Shown piece after piece: positions 8,458 through 15,845 of a DNA stretch of 30,429 nucleotides; positions within the stretch are counted from its first letter, which is position 1; each line of letters opens with the position of its first letter. The notes under the pieces were generated by a model, which did not search any database, had not been told where the DNA came from, and worked only from the letters and a program-made list of their open reading frames with translations. Position numbers and translations under genes: made by a program. Origin of the DNA: WHSV01 sp050694055 (lineage in GTDB: Bacteria; Actinomycetota; CADDZG01; WHSQ01); the NCBI GenBank assembly GCA_050694055.1, contig JBOGWX010000058.1, forward strand, positions 1 to 30,429, read 5' to 3'.

Positions 8458-9680
8458 CGGATGCGCGGCGCCTCTTCTTCCGGGTGTGCTGCGCGCTCGC
8501 CGGGGCGCTGATCGGCGGACTGGTAATGATGGGCGCGGCCTCGCTGACCCGCACCGAGTCCGACCCCGCGCCCTCCCAACCACCCAAAGAAGCGCGCACG
8601 CAGGAGCCCACCGCGCTCGCCAAGGAGCCGTCCAAGATCGCACCGCAGCGCACCGTCCTGCTTGCCTGGGCTCCCGGAGGGTTGCCGCCGAACACCCAGC
8701 ACGAGCTGGAGCAAAGCCCCGGAGTGCGCGCCGTGGCGACGGTGGAAGCGGGACTCGACTGGATCGAGTCGGCGCGCAGCGCGGACGGTACCGTGCTCGA
8801 CCGGACTCCGGGCGGCACGGCGATTCCGTTCGAAAACGCCTACGTCAACCCGGCCGACTATGCCGAGTTCGTCAGCCCGGCCGATCGAGACAAGGTGCGA
8901 TCCCTGGGACCCGGCGAGGCGCTGCTGGCGCGTACGTCGGAAGAGTTGAGAGGCGGGGGTGCCGGAATCACGCTCCGGCTTCAGAGCGGCGTGCTTGCCG
9001 TGACCGGAGTCGTCGACGACACCACCACCGGCGGATACGAAGCGCTCTCCGCAGGTAAGGCACCCCGACGGTGGGGTGTGATCGATCGCTTCGTGCTTGT
9101 TCGTCTCGAACGCAAGGCCGACGAGGGGCTGATCGAGAAGCGGATCCGCGCGCTGCTCGAGCCGGGACAAGAACTTCGACTTCGACCGAGCGGAGTGAAC
9201 CCGTTCCTCCGCTACGGCGACGCCGTGCTGCCACAACTGATCATCAAGGAGAACTTCGGCGAGTTCTCGGCTCGGCCGATTCCCGGGGACCGGTTCTTCG
9301 AGATAGATGAGTCCTGGCGCAGGCGCAACATCCGCGCCACCACCGTGCCCGTCATCGGCGAGGTCGTTTGTCACCGCTCCTTCATTCCTCAACTACGCGC
9401 CGCGATGCAGGAGGTGCGGGCACGCGACCTCGCCTACACCATCAATCCCGCCCAGTTCGGTGGGTGCTTCGCCCCACGGTTCGTCAGTGCCGGGCCCAGA
9501 CATCGCCTGAGCCACCACGCATGGGGCATCGCCGTCGATTTCAACGTCTCCGAGAACCCAACCGGAATACGACCGAATCTGGACCGCCGGCTCGTCGGAG
9601 TGATGCGTCAGCACGGACTCACTTGGGGCGGTGACTGGCTGGTTCCCGACGGCATGCACTTCGAATGGGTGAGGTTCTGA
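8454..9680 (+). CDS. M15-family D-alanyl-D-alanine carboxypeptidase, membrane-anchored
   Basis: 408-aa extracytoplasmic zinc peptidase expected to trim peptidoglycan stem peptides. An N-terminal membrane anchor or signal sequence is seen (LFFRVCCALAGALIGGLVMM, residues 6-25). The C-terminal VanY-like domain has SxHxxGxAxD exactly (S353, H355, G358, A360, D362) and the closing MHFEW with H402 and E404, giving the usual His/Asp/His zinc ligands and catalytic Glu. Residues from about 50 to 290 form a long region I cannot assign. The start ATG 8454 overlaps the anti-sigma stop (ATGA); it was chosen over an upstream in-frame ATG lying inside that gene. Context implies the sigma/anti-sigma pair controls a cell-wall remodelling enzyme. 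Confidence 0.88.
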   Translation: MTDARRLFFRVCCALAGALIGGLVMMGAASLTRTESDPAPSQPPKEARTQEPTALAKEPSKIAPQRTVLLAWAPGGLPPNTQHELEQSPGVRAVATVEAGLDWIESARSADGTVLDRTPGGTAIPFENAYVNPADYAEFVSPADRDKVRSLGPGEALLARTSEELRGGGAGITLRLQSGVLAVTGVVDDTTTGGYEALSAGKAPRRWGVIDRFVLVRLERKADEGLIEKRIRALLEPGQELRLRPSGVNPFLRYGDAVLPQLIIKENFGEFSARPIPGDRFFEIDESWRRRNIRATTVPVIGEVVCHRSFIPQLRAAMQEVRARDLAYTINPAQFGGCFAPRFVSAGPRHRLSHHAWGIAVDFNVSENPTGIRPNLDRRLVGVMRQHGLTWGGDWLVPDGMHFEWVRF

Positions 9681-9714
9681 GGCTTCGATCGCCACGAGTG
9701 CCGGTGGGAAGGAA

Positions 9715-10197
9715 TCAGCCGGGCCGGCCCATACGGAGCGCCAGGTTCACGGCCTCCGCCGGCGTGGCCGCCGGCGTGACCGCGTCCACGATGTCGCCGT
9801 GCCGGTGCAGCTCCCAGGTCCCGAGGCCGACGACCGGCGTGCCAATCTTGAGCGCGAACCCGATCTCCGACAGAGTTCCGAACTCACCGGCGATTGCGAT
9901 CAGCGCGTCCCCGGCCCGTGCTACCAGCGCGTTGCGCGACTCTCCCAACCCGGTCGGCAGCGCCACATCCACGTAGTCGTTCGCATCGGCGCGGTTCGTC
10001 GACGGGAGGATGCCCACCGTCGTGCCCCCGGCGGACTTGGCCCCTCTGCAAACCGCCTCCATCACACCACTCAATCCCCCGCACACGACCACGGCCTGGG
10101 CGCCGGCGAGCAGCGCGCCGACCTCTTCGGCGAGGGCTTGGACCTCCACAGAAGCGTCCGCCGAACCGGCCACCGAAACGTACAGGGGACCGGTCAC
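9715..10197 (-). CDS. TIGR00725/LOG-like Rossmann nucleotide-binding protein
   Basis: 160-aa cytoplasmic protein of the TIGR00725 family, related to the lysine-decarboxylase-like LOG and DprA-type Rossmann folds. The sequence shows VSVAGSADAS at the N-terminus, VVCGGLSGVMEAVCRGA in the middle, GILPSTNRADAND, and GEFGTLSEIGFALKIGTP, the equivalent of the PGGxGTxxE phosphate-binding motif of LOG enzymes. The start is GTG 10197, overlapping the hemW stop by GTGA; family length supports it over the far longer reading frame that runs back through hemW. Some relatives are cytokinin-activating phosphoribohydrolases, but this branch has no established function. Translation is probably coupled to hemW. 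Confidence 0.88.
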   Translation of the reverse strand: MTGPLYVSVAGSADASVEVQALAEEVGALLAGAQAVVVCGGLSGVMEAVCRGAKSAGGTTVGILPSTNRADANDYVDVALPTGLGESRNALVARAGDALIAIAGEFGTLSEIGFALKIGTPVVGLGTWELHRHGDIVDAVTPAATPAEAVNLALRMGRPG

Positions 10198-11366
10198 AAC
10201 AACCGGCAGATGACGTCGTCGGCGAGCATGGTGGCCTCCTTCGACACCCGCAGCCACCCTCTGTGGCGCTCGAGGGCTCCGGCCTCGACCAGCCGTTCGA
10301 TCGTGGCCACTCGCTCCCGGAGAAAGGCGGCGCCGTAGAGTTCGGCCAGGGCGTCGAGTTGCACACCGGAGGTGAGCCGCAAGCCCAGCATGAGCGCCTC
10401 GGGCCCCCGCCGGCCGTGATCCAGTTCCTCGGACCCGGCCTCGGTGCTGCGTCCCGCGCGTACCGCTGCGATGAAGTCGCGCGGCAGACGCTGGGACCAC
10501 CACCGGCGACCGTCGATGTGGGCGTGCGCCCCCGCCCCGAAGCCTTGATAGTTCCCGGCACTCCAGTACAGGACGTTGTGGCGTGAGGCTCTCCCCGGCT
10601 GCGCCCAGTTCGAGGTCTCGTAGCGCTCGAAGCCCGCCGTCCGAAGATACTGGTCGGCGAGCGCGTGACGCTCGGCTTGCACGTCTCCGTCCACGTCCGG
10701 CACTCGCCCGGTCGTTACCAGCGTATGCAGCGGCGTACCCGCCTCGACGGTGAGCGCGTAGGCACTTACGTGATCGGTGCCTGCGTCGATCACACCCTCG
10801 AGCGACCGGAGCCAGTCCTCGGGGCGCTCCCACGGCGAGCCGTAGATGAGGTCGGCGTTGACGTCTTGCGCTCCTGCTCGGCGCGCCACCGCGAGGGCGT
10901 CTTGCGCCGTCTCAACCGAGTGCGTCCGGCCCAAAGACTCGAGAACATGGGGGGCGAAGCTCTGAATCCCGACGGAGAAGCGGTTGAAGCCCACTTCCAG
11001 CAACGCGGCGAACTTGCGCGCGTCGACGGTCTCCGGGTTCACCTCGATCGTGACCTCTGCGCCGGGCGCGATACCGGTACCGGACCGCACGGCTGCAAGG
11101 ACGCGGGCGAGCTGCGCCGGAGCGAGCAGCGTGGGCGTGCCGCCTCCGAAGAACACCGACGTCGCCGGTGGGACGTCGCGCGTCGAACGCTCGATGTCGG
11201 CGACAAGCGCATCGACGTAGGGAGCGTGCAGAGCGTCGAGGTCCTCATAGGTATTGAAGTCGCAGTAGTGACAGCGGTGGAGGCAGAAGGGGATGTGGAC
11301 GTAGACGCCGAAGCCGGGCTCGGCGAGCCACACACCGTCACGCGCCCGAATCGCAGTCGCGGTCAC
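10194..11366 (-). CDS. hemW: Radical-SAM heme chaperone HemW
   Basis: 390-aa HemN-like protein of the HemW branch, a heme-trafficking factor once annotated as oxygen-independent coproporphyrinogen oxidase. The radical-SAM cluster motif is C28-x3-C32-x2-C35 followed by DF (PFCLHRCHYCDF); this lacks the extra Cys of true HemN. Also seen: FFGGGTPTLL, EVNPETV, FNRFSVGIQSF, DLIYGSPWE and the C-terminal HemN_C region (LMLGLRLTSGV). The start is GTG 11366, which overlaps the lepA stop by GTGA. Position downstream of lepA is the conserved order in many Gram-positive bacteria, where hrcA commonly follows; here a LOG-like gene follows instead. Confidence 0.94.
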   Translation of the reverse strand: MTATAIRARDGVWLAEPGFGVYVHIPFCLHRCHYCDFNTYEDLDALHAPYVDALVADIERSTRDVPPATSVFFGGGTPTLLAPAQLARVLAAVRSGTGIAPGAEVTIEVNPETVDARKFAALLEVGFNRFSVGIQSFAPHVLESLGRTHSVETAQDALAVARRAGAQDVNADLIYGSPWERPEDWLRSLEGVIDAGTDHVSAYALTVEAGTPLHTLVTTGRVPDVDGDVQAERHALADQYLRTAGFERYETSNWAQPGRASRHNVLYWSAGNYQGFGAGAHAHIDGRRWWSQRLPRDFIAAVRAGRSTEAGSEELDHGRRGPEALMLGLRLTSGVQLDALAELYGAAFLRERVATIERLVEAGALERHRGWLRVSKEATMLADDVICRLL

Positions 11367-13177
11367 GAGCCGGCTCCGTCACTGTCGACGCGCAGCGCCT
11401 CGATGAAAGCGGTCTGCGGCACTTCGACGGTGCCGATCTGCTTCATACGCCGCTTTCCCTCCTTCTGTCGCTCCAGCAACTTGCGCTTTCTGGTGATGTC
11501 GCCGCCGTAGCACTTGGCGGTCACGTCCTTACGCTTTGCCTTCACCGTCTCCCGGGCGATGATGCGCGATCCGATGGCGGCTTGGATCGGCACGTCGAAG
11601 AGCTGACGAGGGATCAACTTACGGAGGCGTTCCGTCATCGTCTTGCCGTAGTCGTAGGCCTTGTCGCGGTGAACGATGGTCGAAAAGGCGTCCACCGGTT
11701 GCTGGTTGAGGAGCACATCTACCCGCACGAGCTTCGACGGCTGCATACCGGCAGGCTCGTAGTCGAGTGACGCATAGCCCTTGGTCTGCGACTTCAACTG
11801 ATCGAAGAAGTCGAAGATGATCTCGCCCAGCGGCATCTTGTATCGAATCTCGAGGCGCTCCGTCGAGAGATAGTGCATGTCCTGCAGCTCGCCTCGCCGG
11901 CTCTGGCACAGTTGCATGACCGTGCCGGTGTAGTCCGACGGGGTCACCACCATGACATCGACGTAGGGCTCGTAGACGCGCTCGATCTTCGAAGGATCGG
12001 GCATGTCGGTCGGGTTGTGTACCTCGATTCTGTCGTCGCCGGCCGTCTCGACTTCGTAACCGACGCTCGGCGCGGTTGCGATGAGGGAGAGGTCGAACTC
12101 TCGTTCCAGTCGCTCGCGCACGATCTCCATGTGCAGCAGCCCAAGGAAACCGCAGCGGAAGCCGAAGCCGAGCGCGCTGGAGGACTCGGGCTCGTAGACC
12201 AGGGCGGCGTCGTTCAACTGCAGCTTGTCGAGCGCGTCACGCAGCAGCGGGAAATCGTCCCCCTCGATCGGATAGATACCGGCGAACACCATCGGCTTGG
12301 GCTCCCGATAGCCGGGCAGGGGTTCGGTCGCCCGGCCGCCGCGCGCCGTCACCGTGTCGCCGACCTTGGCGAGTCGCACCTCCTTGATCCCGGAGATGAG
12401 GTATCCGACCTCTCCGGTCTCGAGCTCGTCCACGGCCGTGGGCTCGGGGTCCATGATGCCGATCTCGTCGGCGTCGACCTCCACGCCCGTCGCCATGAAG
12501 GTGATCTGCTGCCGGGACTTGATCCGGCCGTCGACGACGCGCAGGTAGGCGATCACTCCGCGGTAGCTGTCGTAGACGGAATCGAACACCAGCGCCCTCA
12601 GCGGAGCATCGGGATCGCCCTGGGGTGGAGGAACCCTGCTTACGATGTCTTCGAGCAGATCGGCGACGCCCTCTCCCGTCTTGGCGGAGATCCGGTGCAC
12701 CTCGCCGACGTCGCAACCGATGAGTTGGGCGAGCTCGTGCGAATACTTGTCGGGCTGGGCGGCCGGCAGATCGATCTTGTTGAGGATGGGGATGACCTCG
12801 AGTCCCGCGTCCACCGCGAGATAGAGGTTGGTCAGGGTCTGAGCCTCGATTCCCTGCGCGGCATCCACGAGCAACAACACGCCGTCGCACGCCGCCAGGG
12901 ACCGGGACACCTCGTAGCCGAAGTCCACGTGGCCGGGGGTGTCGATCAGGTTGATCTGGTAGGTCTGCCCGTCGAGCGCCCGGTAGTTCATCTGCACGGC
13001 GGCGGCCTTGATGGTGATGCCGCGCTCGCGCTCTAGATCCATGCGGTCGAGATACTGCGCGCGCATGTCGCGGTCACCCACCGTGCCCGTCAGTTGCAGG
13101 AGACGGTCGGACAGGGTCGACTTCCCGTGGTCGATGTGTGCGATGACCGCGATCGCCCGCTGGTGCTGCTGGTCCAA
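11363..13177 (-). CDS. lepA: Elongation factor 4 (LepA), back-translocating GTPase
   Basis: 604-aa ribosome-associated GTPase, the normal LepA length. GTPase motifs: AHIDHGKST (G1), DTPGHVDF (G3) and NKIDLP (G4), followed by EF-G-like domains and the LepA-specific C-terminal domain (ITRKRKLLERQKEGKRRMK near the end). The start is a TTG at 13177 preceded by GAGGAAAGG, an excellent ribosome binding site; sequence upstream in the same frame (to 13861) has no LepA similarity and lies opposite rpsT and the lipoprotein gene. It is divergent from rpsT across a 147-nt gap, and overlaps hemW by 4 nt. Confidence 0.97.
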   Translation of the reverse strand: MDQQHQRAIAVIAHIDHGKSTLSDRLLQLTGTVGDRDMRAQYLDRMDLERERGITIKAAAVQMNYRALDGQTYQINLIDTPGHVDFGYEVSRSLAACDGVLLLVDAAQGIEAQTLTNLYLAVDAGLEVIPILNKIDLPAAQPDKYSHELAQLIGCDVGEVHRISAKTGEGVADLLEDIVSRVPPPQGDPDAPLRALVFDSVYDSYRGVIAYLRVVDGRIKSRQQITFMATGVEVDADEIGIMDPEPTAVDELETGEVGYLISGIKEVRLAKVGDTVTARGGRATEPLPGYREPKPMVFAGIYPIEGDDFPLLRDALDKLQLNDAALVYEPESSSALGFGFRCGFLGLLHMEIVRERLEREFDLSLIATAPSVGYEVETAGDDRIEVHNPTDMPDPSKIERVYEPYVDVMVVTPSDYTGTVMQLCQSRRGELQDMHYLSTERLEIRYKMPLGEIIFDFFDQLKSQTKGYASLDYEPAGMQPSKLVRVDVLLNQQPVDAFSTIVHRDKAYDYGKTMTERLRKLIPRQLFDVPIQAAIGSRIIARETVKAKRKDVTAKCYGGDITRKRKLLERQKEGKRRMKQIGTVEVPQTAFIEALRVDSDGAGS

Positions 13178-13324
13178 GGTTGCCTTTCCTCGCGCCTCGT
13201 CACCTTCTGTAACTCCACGCAAGATATCCTCGTCCCGAGCGGCGGCGATCCCGCTACGGGCCGGCGCGGACGTCTGATATTCTCTGCGGCTGGAAATCCC
13301 CTCTTTAAGCAGGTGCAGCCACGC

Positions 13325-13582
13325 ATGGCCAACATCAAGAGTCAGATCAAGCGCAACCGCCAGAACGAGGCCGCTCGCGGGCGCAACCGAGCGGTTCGTT
13401 CGGCCCTCAAGACCAAGACCAAGCGGTACGAGCAGGCCGTCGAGGAGGGTGACAACAACCAGGCAGCCGAGGCGCTTGCGGCCGTCACCAAAGCCTACGA
13501 CCAGGCCGCGGCCAAGGGAACGATTCACAAGCGCAAGGCCGCCAACAAGAAGTCGCGCCTGGCCCGGCGGCTCAACGCTTAG
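13325..13582 (+). CDS. rpsT: 30S ribosomal protein S20
   Basis: 85-aa basic ribosomal protein binding the 16S rRNA of the small subunit. The start MANIKSQIKRNRQNE and the end HKRKAANKKSRLARRLN are characteristic of bS20. ATG 13325 is the family start; the longer in-frame ORF from 13094 is overlap with lepA on the other strand. The gene is divergent from lepA, a frequent neighbour. Only a weak Shine-Dalgarno (AGGTG, about 10 nt upstream) is visible. Confidence 0.97.
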   Translation: MANIKSQIKRNRQNEAARGRNRAVRSALKTKTKRYEQAVEEGDNNQAAEALAAVTKAYDQAAAKGTIHKRKAANKKSRLARRLNA

Positions 13583-13672
13583 GGCTCCGTCCCGGCTCAC
13601 CACACCACCCCCGGCTCGGAGCGCTGCTTCGTTGGGGTGGAACAAAAACGTCCGCTCGTATGTCCAACTGAC

Positions 13673-14140
13673 GTGAAGGCGATCTCGCTGGTGATGATGG
13701 TGGTGCTCTCGGTCTTTGCGGCCTGCGCCGAAAGTCCTCCGGACGAACCTTCCGCCGAGAGCCCCGAGGAATCGGCAGTCAAGCCCGAAGCCGGCGGAAT
13801 GCTCCTGAGCTTCCAACGAAGCGGGGGGTTCGCCGGCATGACCGAGATGCTCACGATCCAATCGGACGGGCGCGCGCGGTTGGATTCGGAGCGCGTCCCC
13901 TCTGCGCGCTGGGAGGTGCCCCCCGAGCTGATGGACCGGCTGCGAACCGAGCTCGCAGAGCTCGACTGGGCGCGCGCCGGCAGCGAGCCACGAGACATCA
14001 CCTGCAACGATTGCTTCAGCTACAGGATCCAGTCGGGCGCACAGCGCGTCACGACCACGGGACTGGGAGAGTCGGGAGAGGAGCTCGGGGACCTGCTCGC
14101 GCTGGTCGAAGAGATCATCGCCTCGAGCTCGAACCGCTGA
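13673..14140 (+). CDS. Lipoprotein with emfourin-like (protealysin inhibitor) domain
   Basis: 155-aa putative lipoprotein. From GTG 13673 the N-terminus is a short lipoprotein signal (VKAISLVMMVVLSVFAAC, lipobox FAAC, lipidated Cys at residue 17) followed by an acidic Pro/Ser-rich linker. The globular part opens with SFQRSGGFAG and continues with WEVPPELMDRLRTELAELDW, CNDCFSYRIQSG and LGDLLALVEEI. The RSGGFAG pattern and strand-helix layout resemble emfourin, the proteinaceous inhibitor of M4 protealysin-type proteases. A GTG at 13637 would add 12 residues before the signal and gives a poorer signal peptide. It is convergent with holA, separated by 6 nt. No protease lies beside it. Lipoprotein call is good; inhibitor function is inferred by resemblance only. 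Confidence 0.72.
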   Translation: MKAISLVMMVVLSVFAACAESPPDEPSAESPEESAVKPEAGGMLLSFQRSGGFAGMTEMLTIQSDGRARLDSERVPSARWEVPPELMDRLRTELAELDWARAGSEPRDITCNDCFSYRIQSGAQRVTTTGLGESGEELGDLLALVEEIIASSSNR

Positions 14141-14146
14141 TAACCC

Positions 14147-15070
14147 CTAACGGCCGGCGATGATGCGGGCGACCGCCTCCTCCAGCGGTACCTGGGGCAG
14201 GGGCGCGTCGCCCTTCATCTCGACGTCGGTTGCGGCCAGCAGGTTGAGCGCCGAGATCAGTTCCTCCTCCCTGTAGGTGCGAGCCTGTGCCATAAGCCTC
14301 TCGGTCCGCCAGCCCGGCATGCCGAAGTGGCTTCCCGCGGCCGCCGCAGAGTCGAAGCGGTGCGCCTGCAGCAGCCGGCGCACGTGGTTGGAGAGAGCTC
14401 CGAACAACACCAGCGGCGGCTCACCCTGATCCAGAAGCCGCCGCAAGGTTCCCATGGCGTCGGCCATCTTGCGCTCACCGACCGCATCGGTCAAGGCGTA
14501 GATGCGCTCGTCGGCGAGACGAGCGAAGGCTGTGCGCACCTCCGTTTGCCCGATCAGAGCCCCGCTCCCCAACTGGGTGGCGAGCTGGCTCAACGCGCCG
14601 TCTAGATCACGCAGCTCGAGGCCCACCGCGTCGATGAGCGCCCACGCGGCGCGGTCGTCGACCTTGAGGCTGTGGGTGCGTCCCTGCTGCTTGATCCACG
14701 ACGCGAGGCGTCTGCCCTTCGGCGCCTCGAGTGAGACGACGGCTCCGGCGCGGCCGGCGAGATCGGTGAGCTTCGCGTTGCGCCCGCCGGCAACGGCCAC
14801 CAGTACGGATGTCGCAGAGGGCGATTCGAGATAGCGCTCGAGGGCTTCGAGGTGCTCCTTGCGCAGGTCCTGGGCCGACTCGACGATCACCAACCGGGTG
14901 CCTCCGAGCAGCGACGCGGTCTCGAGGGCCTCGATGATGTGCTGCGCGGGCACCGCGGCATCGAGGGAGACCTCGGAAAGGGGATCGATGTCGGCCTCGA
15001 CCCTGATCTTGTCCAGTGCCTCGCCGGCGAGAAACTCCTCGCCGGTCAGGAGGTAGAAGGCTTCGGTCAT
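14147..15070 (-). CDS. holA: DNA polymerase III subunit delta
   Basis: 307-aa clamp-loader delta subunit, which opens the beta clamp during replication. The N-terminus AFYLLTGEEFLAGEALDKI matches the HolA start (the degenerate P-loop region), followed by LLGGTRLVIVESAQDLRKE; the middle has ELRDLDGALSQLATQ and the C-terminal helical part has ERKMADAMGTLRRLLDQGEPPLVLFGALSNHVRRLLQ broken across typical HolA positions. ATG 15070 is used; the small ORF upstream ends 9 nt before it, suggesting co-transcription. Placement between rpsT and comEC/comEA is conserved in many bacteria. Confidence 0.94.
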   Translation of the reverse strand: MTEAFYLLTGEEFLAGEALDKIRVEADIDPLSEVSLDAAVPAQHIIEALETASLLGGTRLVIVESAQDLRKEHLEALERYLESPSATSVLVAVAGGRNAKLTDLAGRAGAVVSLEAPKGRRLASWIKQQGRTHSLKVDDRAAWALIDAVGLELRDLDGALSQLATQLGSGALIGQTEVRTAFARLADERIYALTDAVGERKMADAMGTLRRLLDQGEPPLVLFGALSNHVRRLLQAHRFDSAAAAGSHFGMPGWRTERLMAQARTYREEELISALNLLAATDVEMKGDAPLPQVPLEEAVARIIAGR

Positions 15071-15079
15071 GTCCGGTCG

Positions 15080-15274
15080 TCAGCCCTCGGACAAGCCCAT
15101 GCGGTAGACGAGCCGGTCACCCTCCTTGAGGACGACGTACTCACCTCCCTCGTGGCGCAGCGCCGACCACTTGGCTCCCATCCAGGCCTCGGCCTCCTCT
15201 TTGGAGGTGAACGCCTCGGTGGTGCGAAGCTCCTTACCTGAGTTGTCTTGGACCGTCCAGGTGAACTCGGCCAT
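15080..15274 (-). CDS. Small conserved-looking protein of unknown function
   Basis: 64-aa ORF from ATG 15274 (MAEFTWTVQDNSGKELRTTE); a GTG at 15283 would add three residues. It is acidic, contains no Cys, membrane segment or signal peptide, and has regular alternation suggesting a small alpha/beta fold (EAFTSKEEAEAWMGAKW as a helix, then GGEYVVLKEGDRLVYRMG as strands). It ends 9 nt upstream of holA, same strand, so it probably shares the transcript. I do not recognise a named family; compactness and codon use like its neighbours argue for a real gene. Confidence 0.6.
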   Translation of the reverse strand: MAEFTWTVQDNSGKELRTTEAFTSKEEAEAWMGAKWSALRHEGGEYVVLKEGDRLVYRMGLSEG

Positions 15275-15378
15275 GTCGCCCACATTAGTTCGGGTCGATC
15301 ACGGCGCGCACCGCGGCCGGCCATCGGGCTGGCTTCGCGCTCCGGCTAGCGTCATGCTCATCTGATCGCACCGGTTGA

Positions 15379-15548
15379 CTAAGTGGTCCGCCCCATAAGT
15401 AAAGTGACGTTTTGGCGAGTGAGAAACCAGCCTGGCAAGGCCGCAGCGGAGGAGCGTACCGGTAAGGTACGTGACGGAGCGAGAACGCCGCCAGGCGCAG
15501 CTTTCTCGCCGCCAAAACGCATGTGTATTTGTGGGGCGGGCCACTAAG
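15379..15548. repeat. Large nested inverted repeat (about 170 nt)
   Basis: Outer arms 15379-15395 and 15532-15548 pair with two mismatches (core GTGGTCCGCCCCA versus TGGGGCGGGCCAC). Inside them CGTTTTGGCG (15408-15417) pairs with CGCCAAAACG (15510-15519), GCCTGGC (15430-15436) with GCCAGGC (15490-15496), and GCGTACC (15454-15460) with GGTACGT (15466-15472) around a 5-nt loop. The nested design means the whole segment can fold into one long hairpin. No coding ORF is seen. It fills most of the 283-nt gap between the 64-aa and 95-aa genes and could be a miniature mobile element, a dispersed repeat or a structured RNA. Confidence 0.65.
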
Positions 15549-15557
15549 GGAGGGTGA

Positions 15558-15845
15558 ATGAGTTCCCAGACAACGACCATCAGCGACCTCCTCCACGAGG
15601 CGGGAGAGACGCACCATCGGGTCTACCGGATCGTCGACGGCGACGATCCCGACTGGGCCTCGTGGTACGCCGATTGGCTCCTGGAACTCTCCGAGCTTCC
15701 GGACCTCCTCGGCACCAAGCCGGTGCGAAGCGAACTCGTGTACCTGCTCGTCAAGCTCGACAGGGAGTTCACCGAGCGGAAGCCCGGAGGCCGGTGGGAG
15801 GACTACTACGCTGCGGAGCTGACCGGTAACTTCGGCTCCGCCTGA
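15558..15845 (+). CDS. 95-aa protein of unknown function
   Basis: ATG 15558 preceded by GGGAGGGTGA, one of the best ribosome binding sites in the window. The protein is acidic and rich in Trp, Leu and Glu (DDPDWASWYADWLLELSEL, then RSELVYLLVKLDREF), with no Cys, signal or membrane segment, and is probably helical and cytoplasmic. I recognise no named family, though the DPDWxxWYAxxL pattern looks conserved rather than random. It is divergent from the holA-linked small gene across the nested inverted repeat, and its last 40 nt overlap the 3' end of comEC on the opposite strand. Confidence 0.68.
   Translation: MSSQTTTISDLLHEAGETHHRVYRIVDGDDPDWASWYADWLLELSELPDLLGTKPVRSELVYLLVKLDREFTERKPGGRWEDYYAAELTGNFGSA

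Noticed and set aside
10198..10833. Extension of the LOG-like gene back through hemW
   Set aside because: Arg-rich shadow sequence; family length and the GTGA overlap support GTG 10197.
13583..13625. Possible rpsT terminator (GCTCCG ... CGGAGC)
   Set aside because: Six-base stem with a long loop and no T-run; not distinguishable from chance in GC-rich DNA.
13178..13861. N-terminal extension of lepA to an upstream start
   Set aside because: The extension lies opposite rpsT and the lipoprotein gene, has no LepA similarity, and a strong ribosome binding site precedes TTG 13177.
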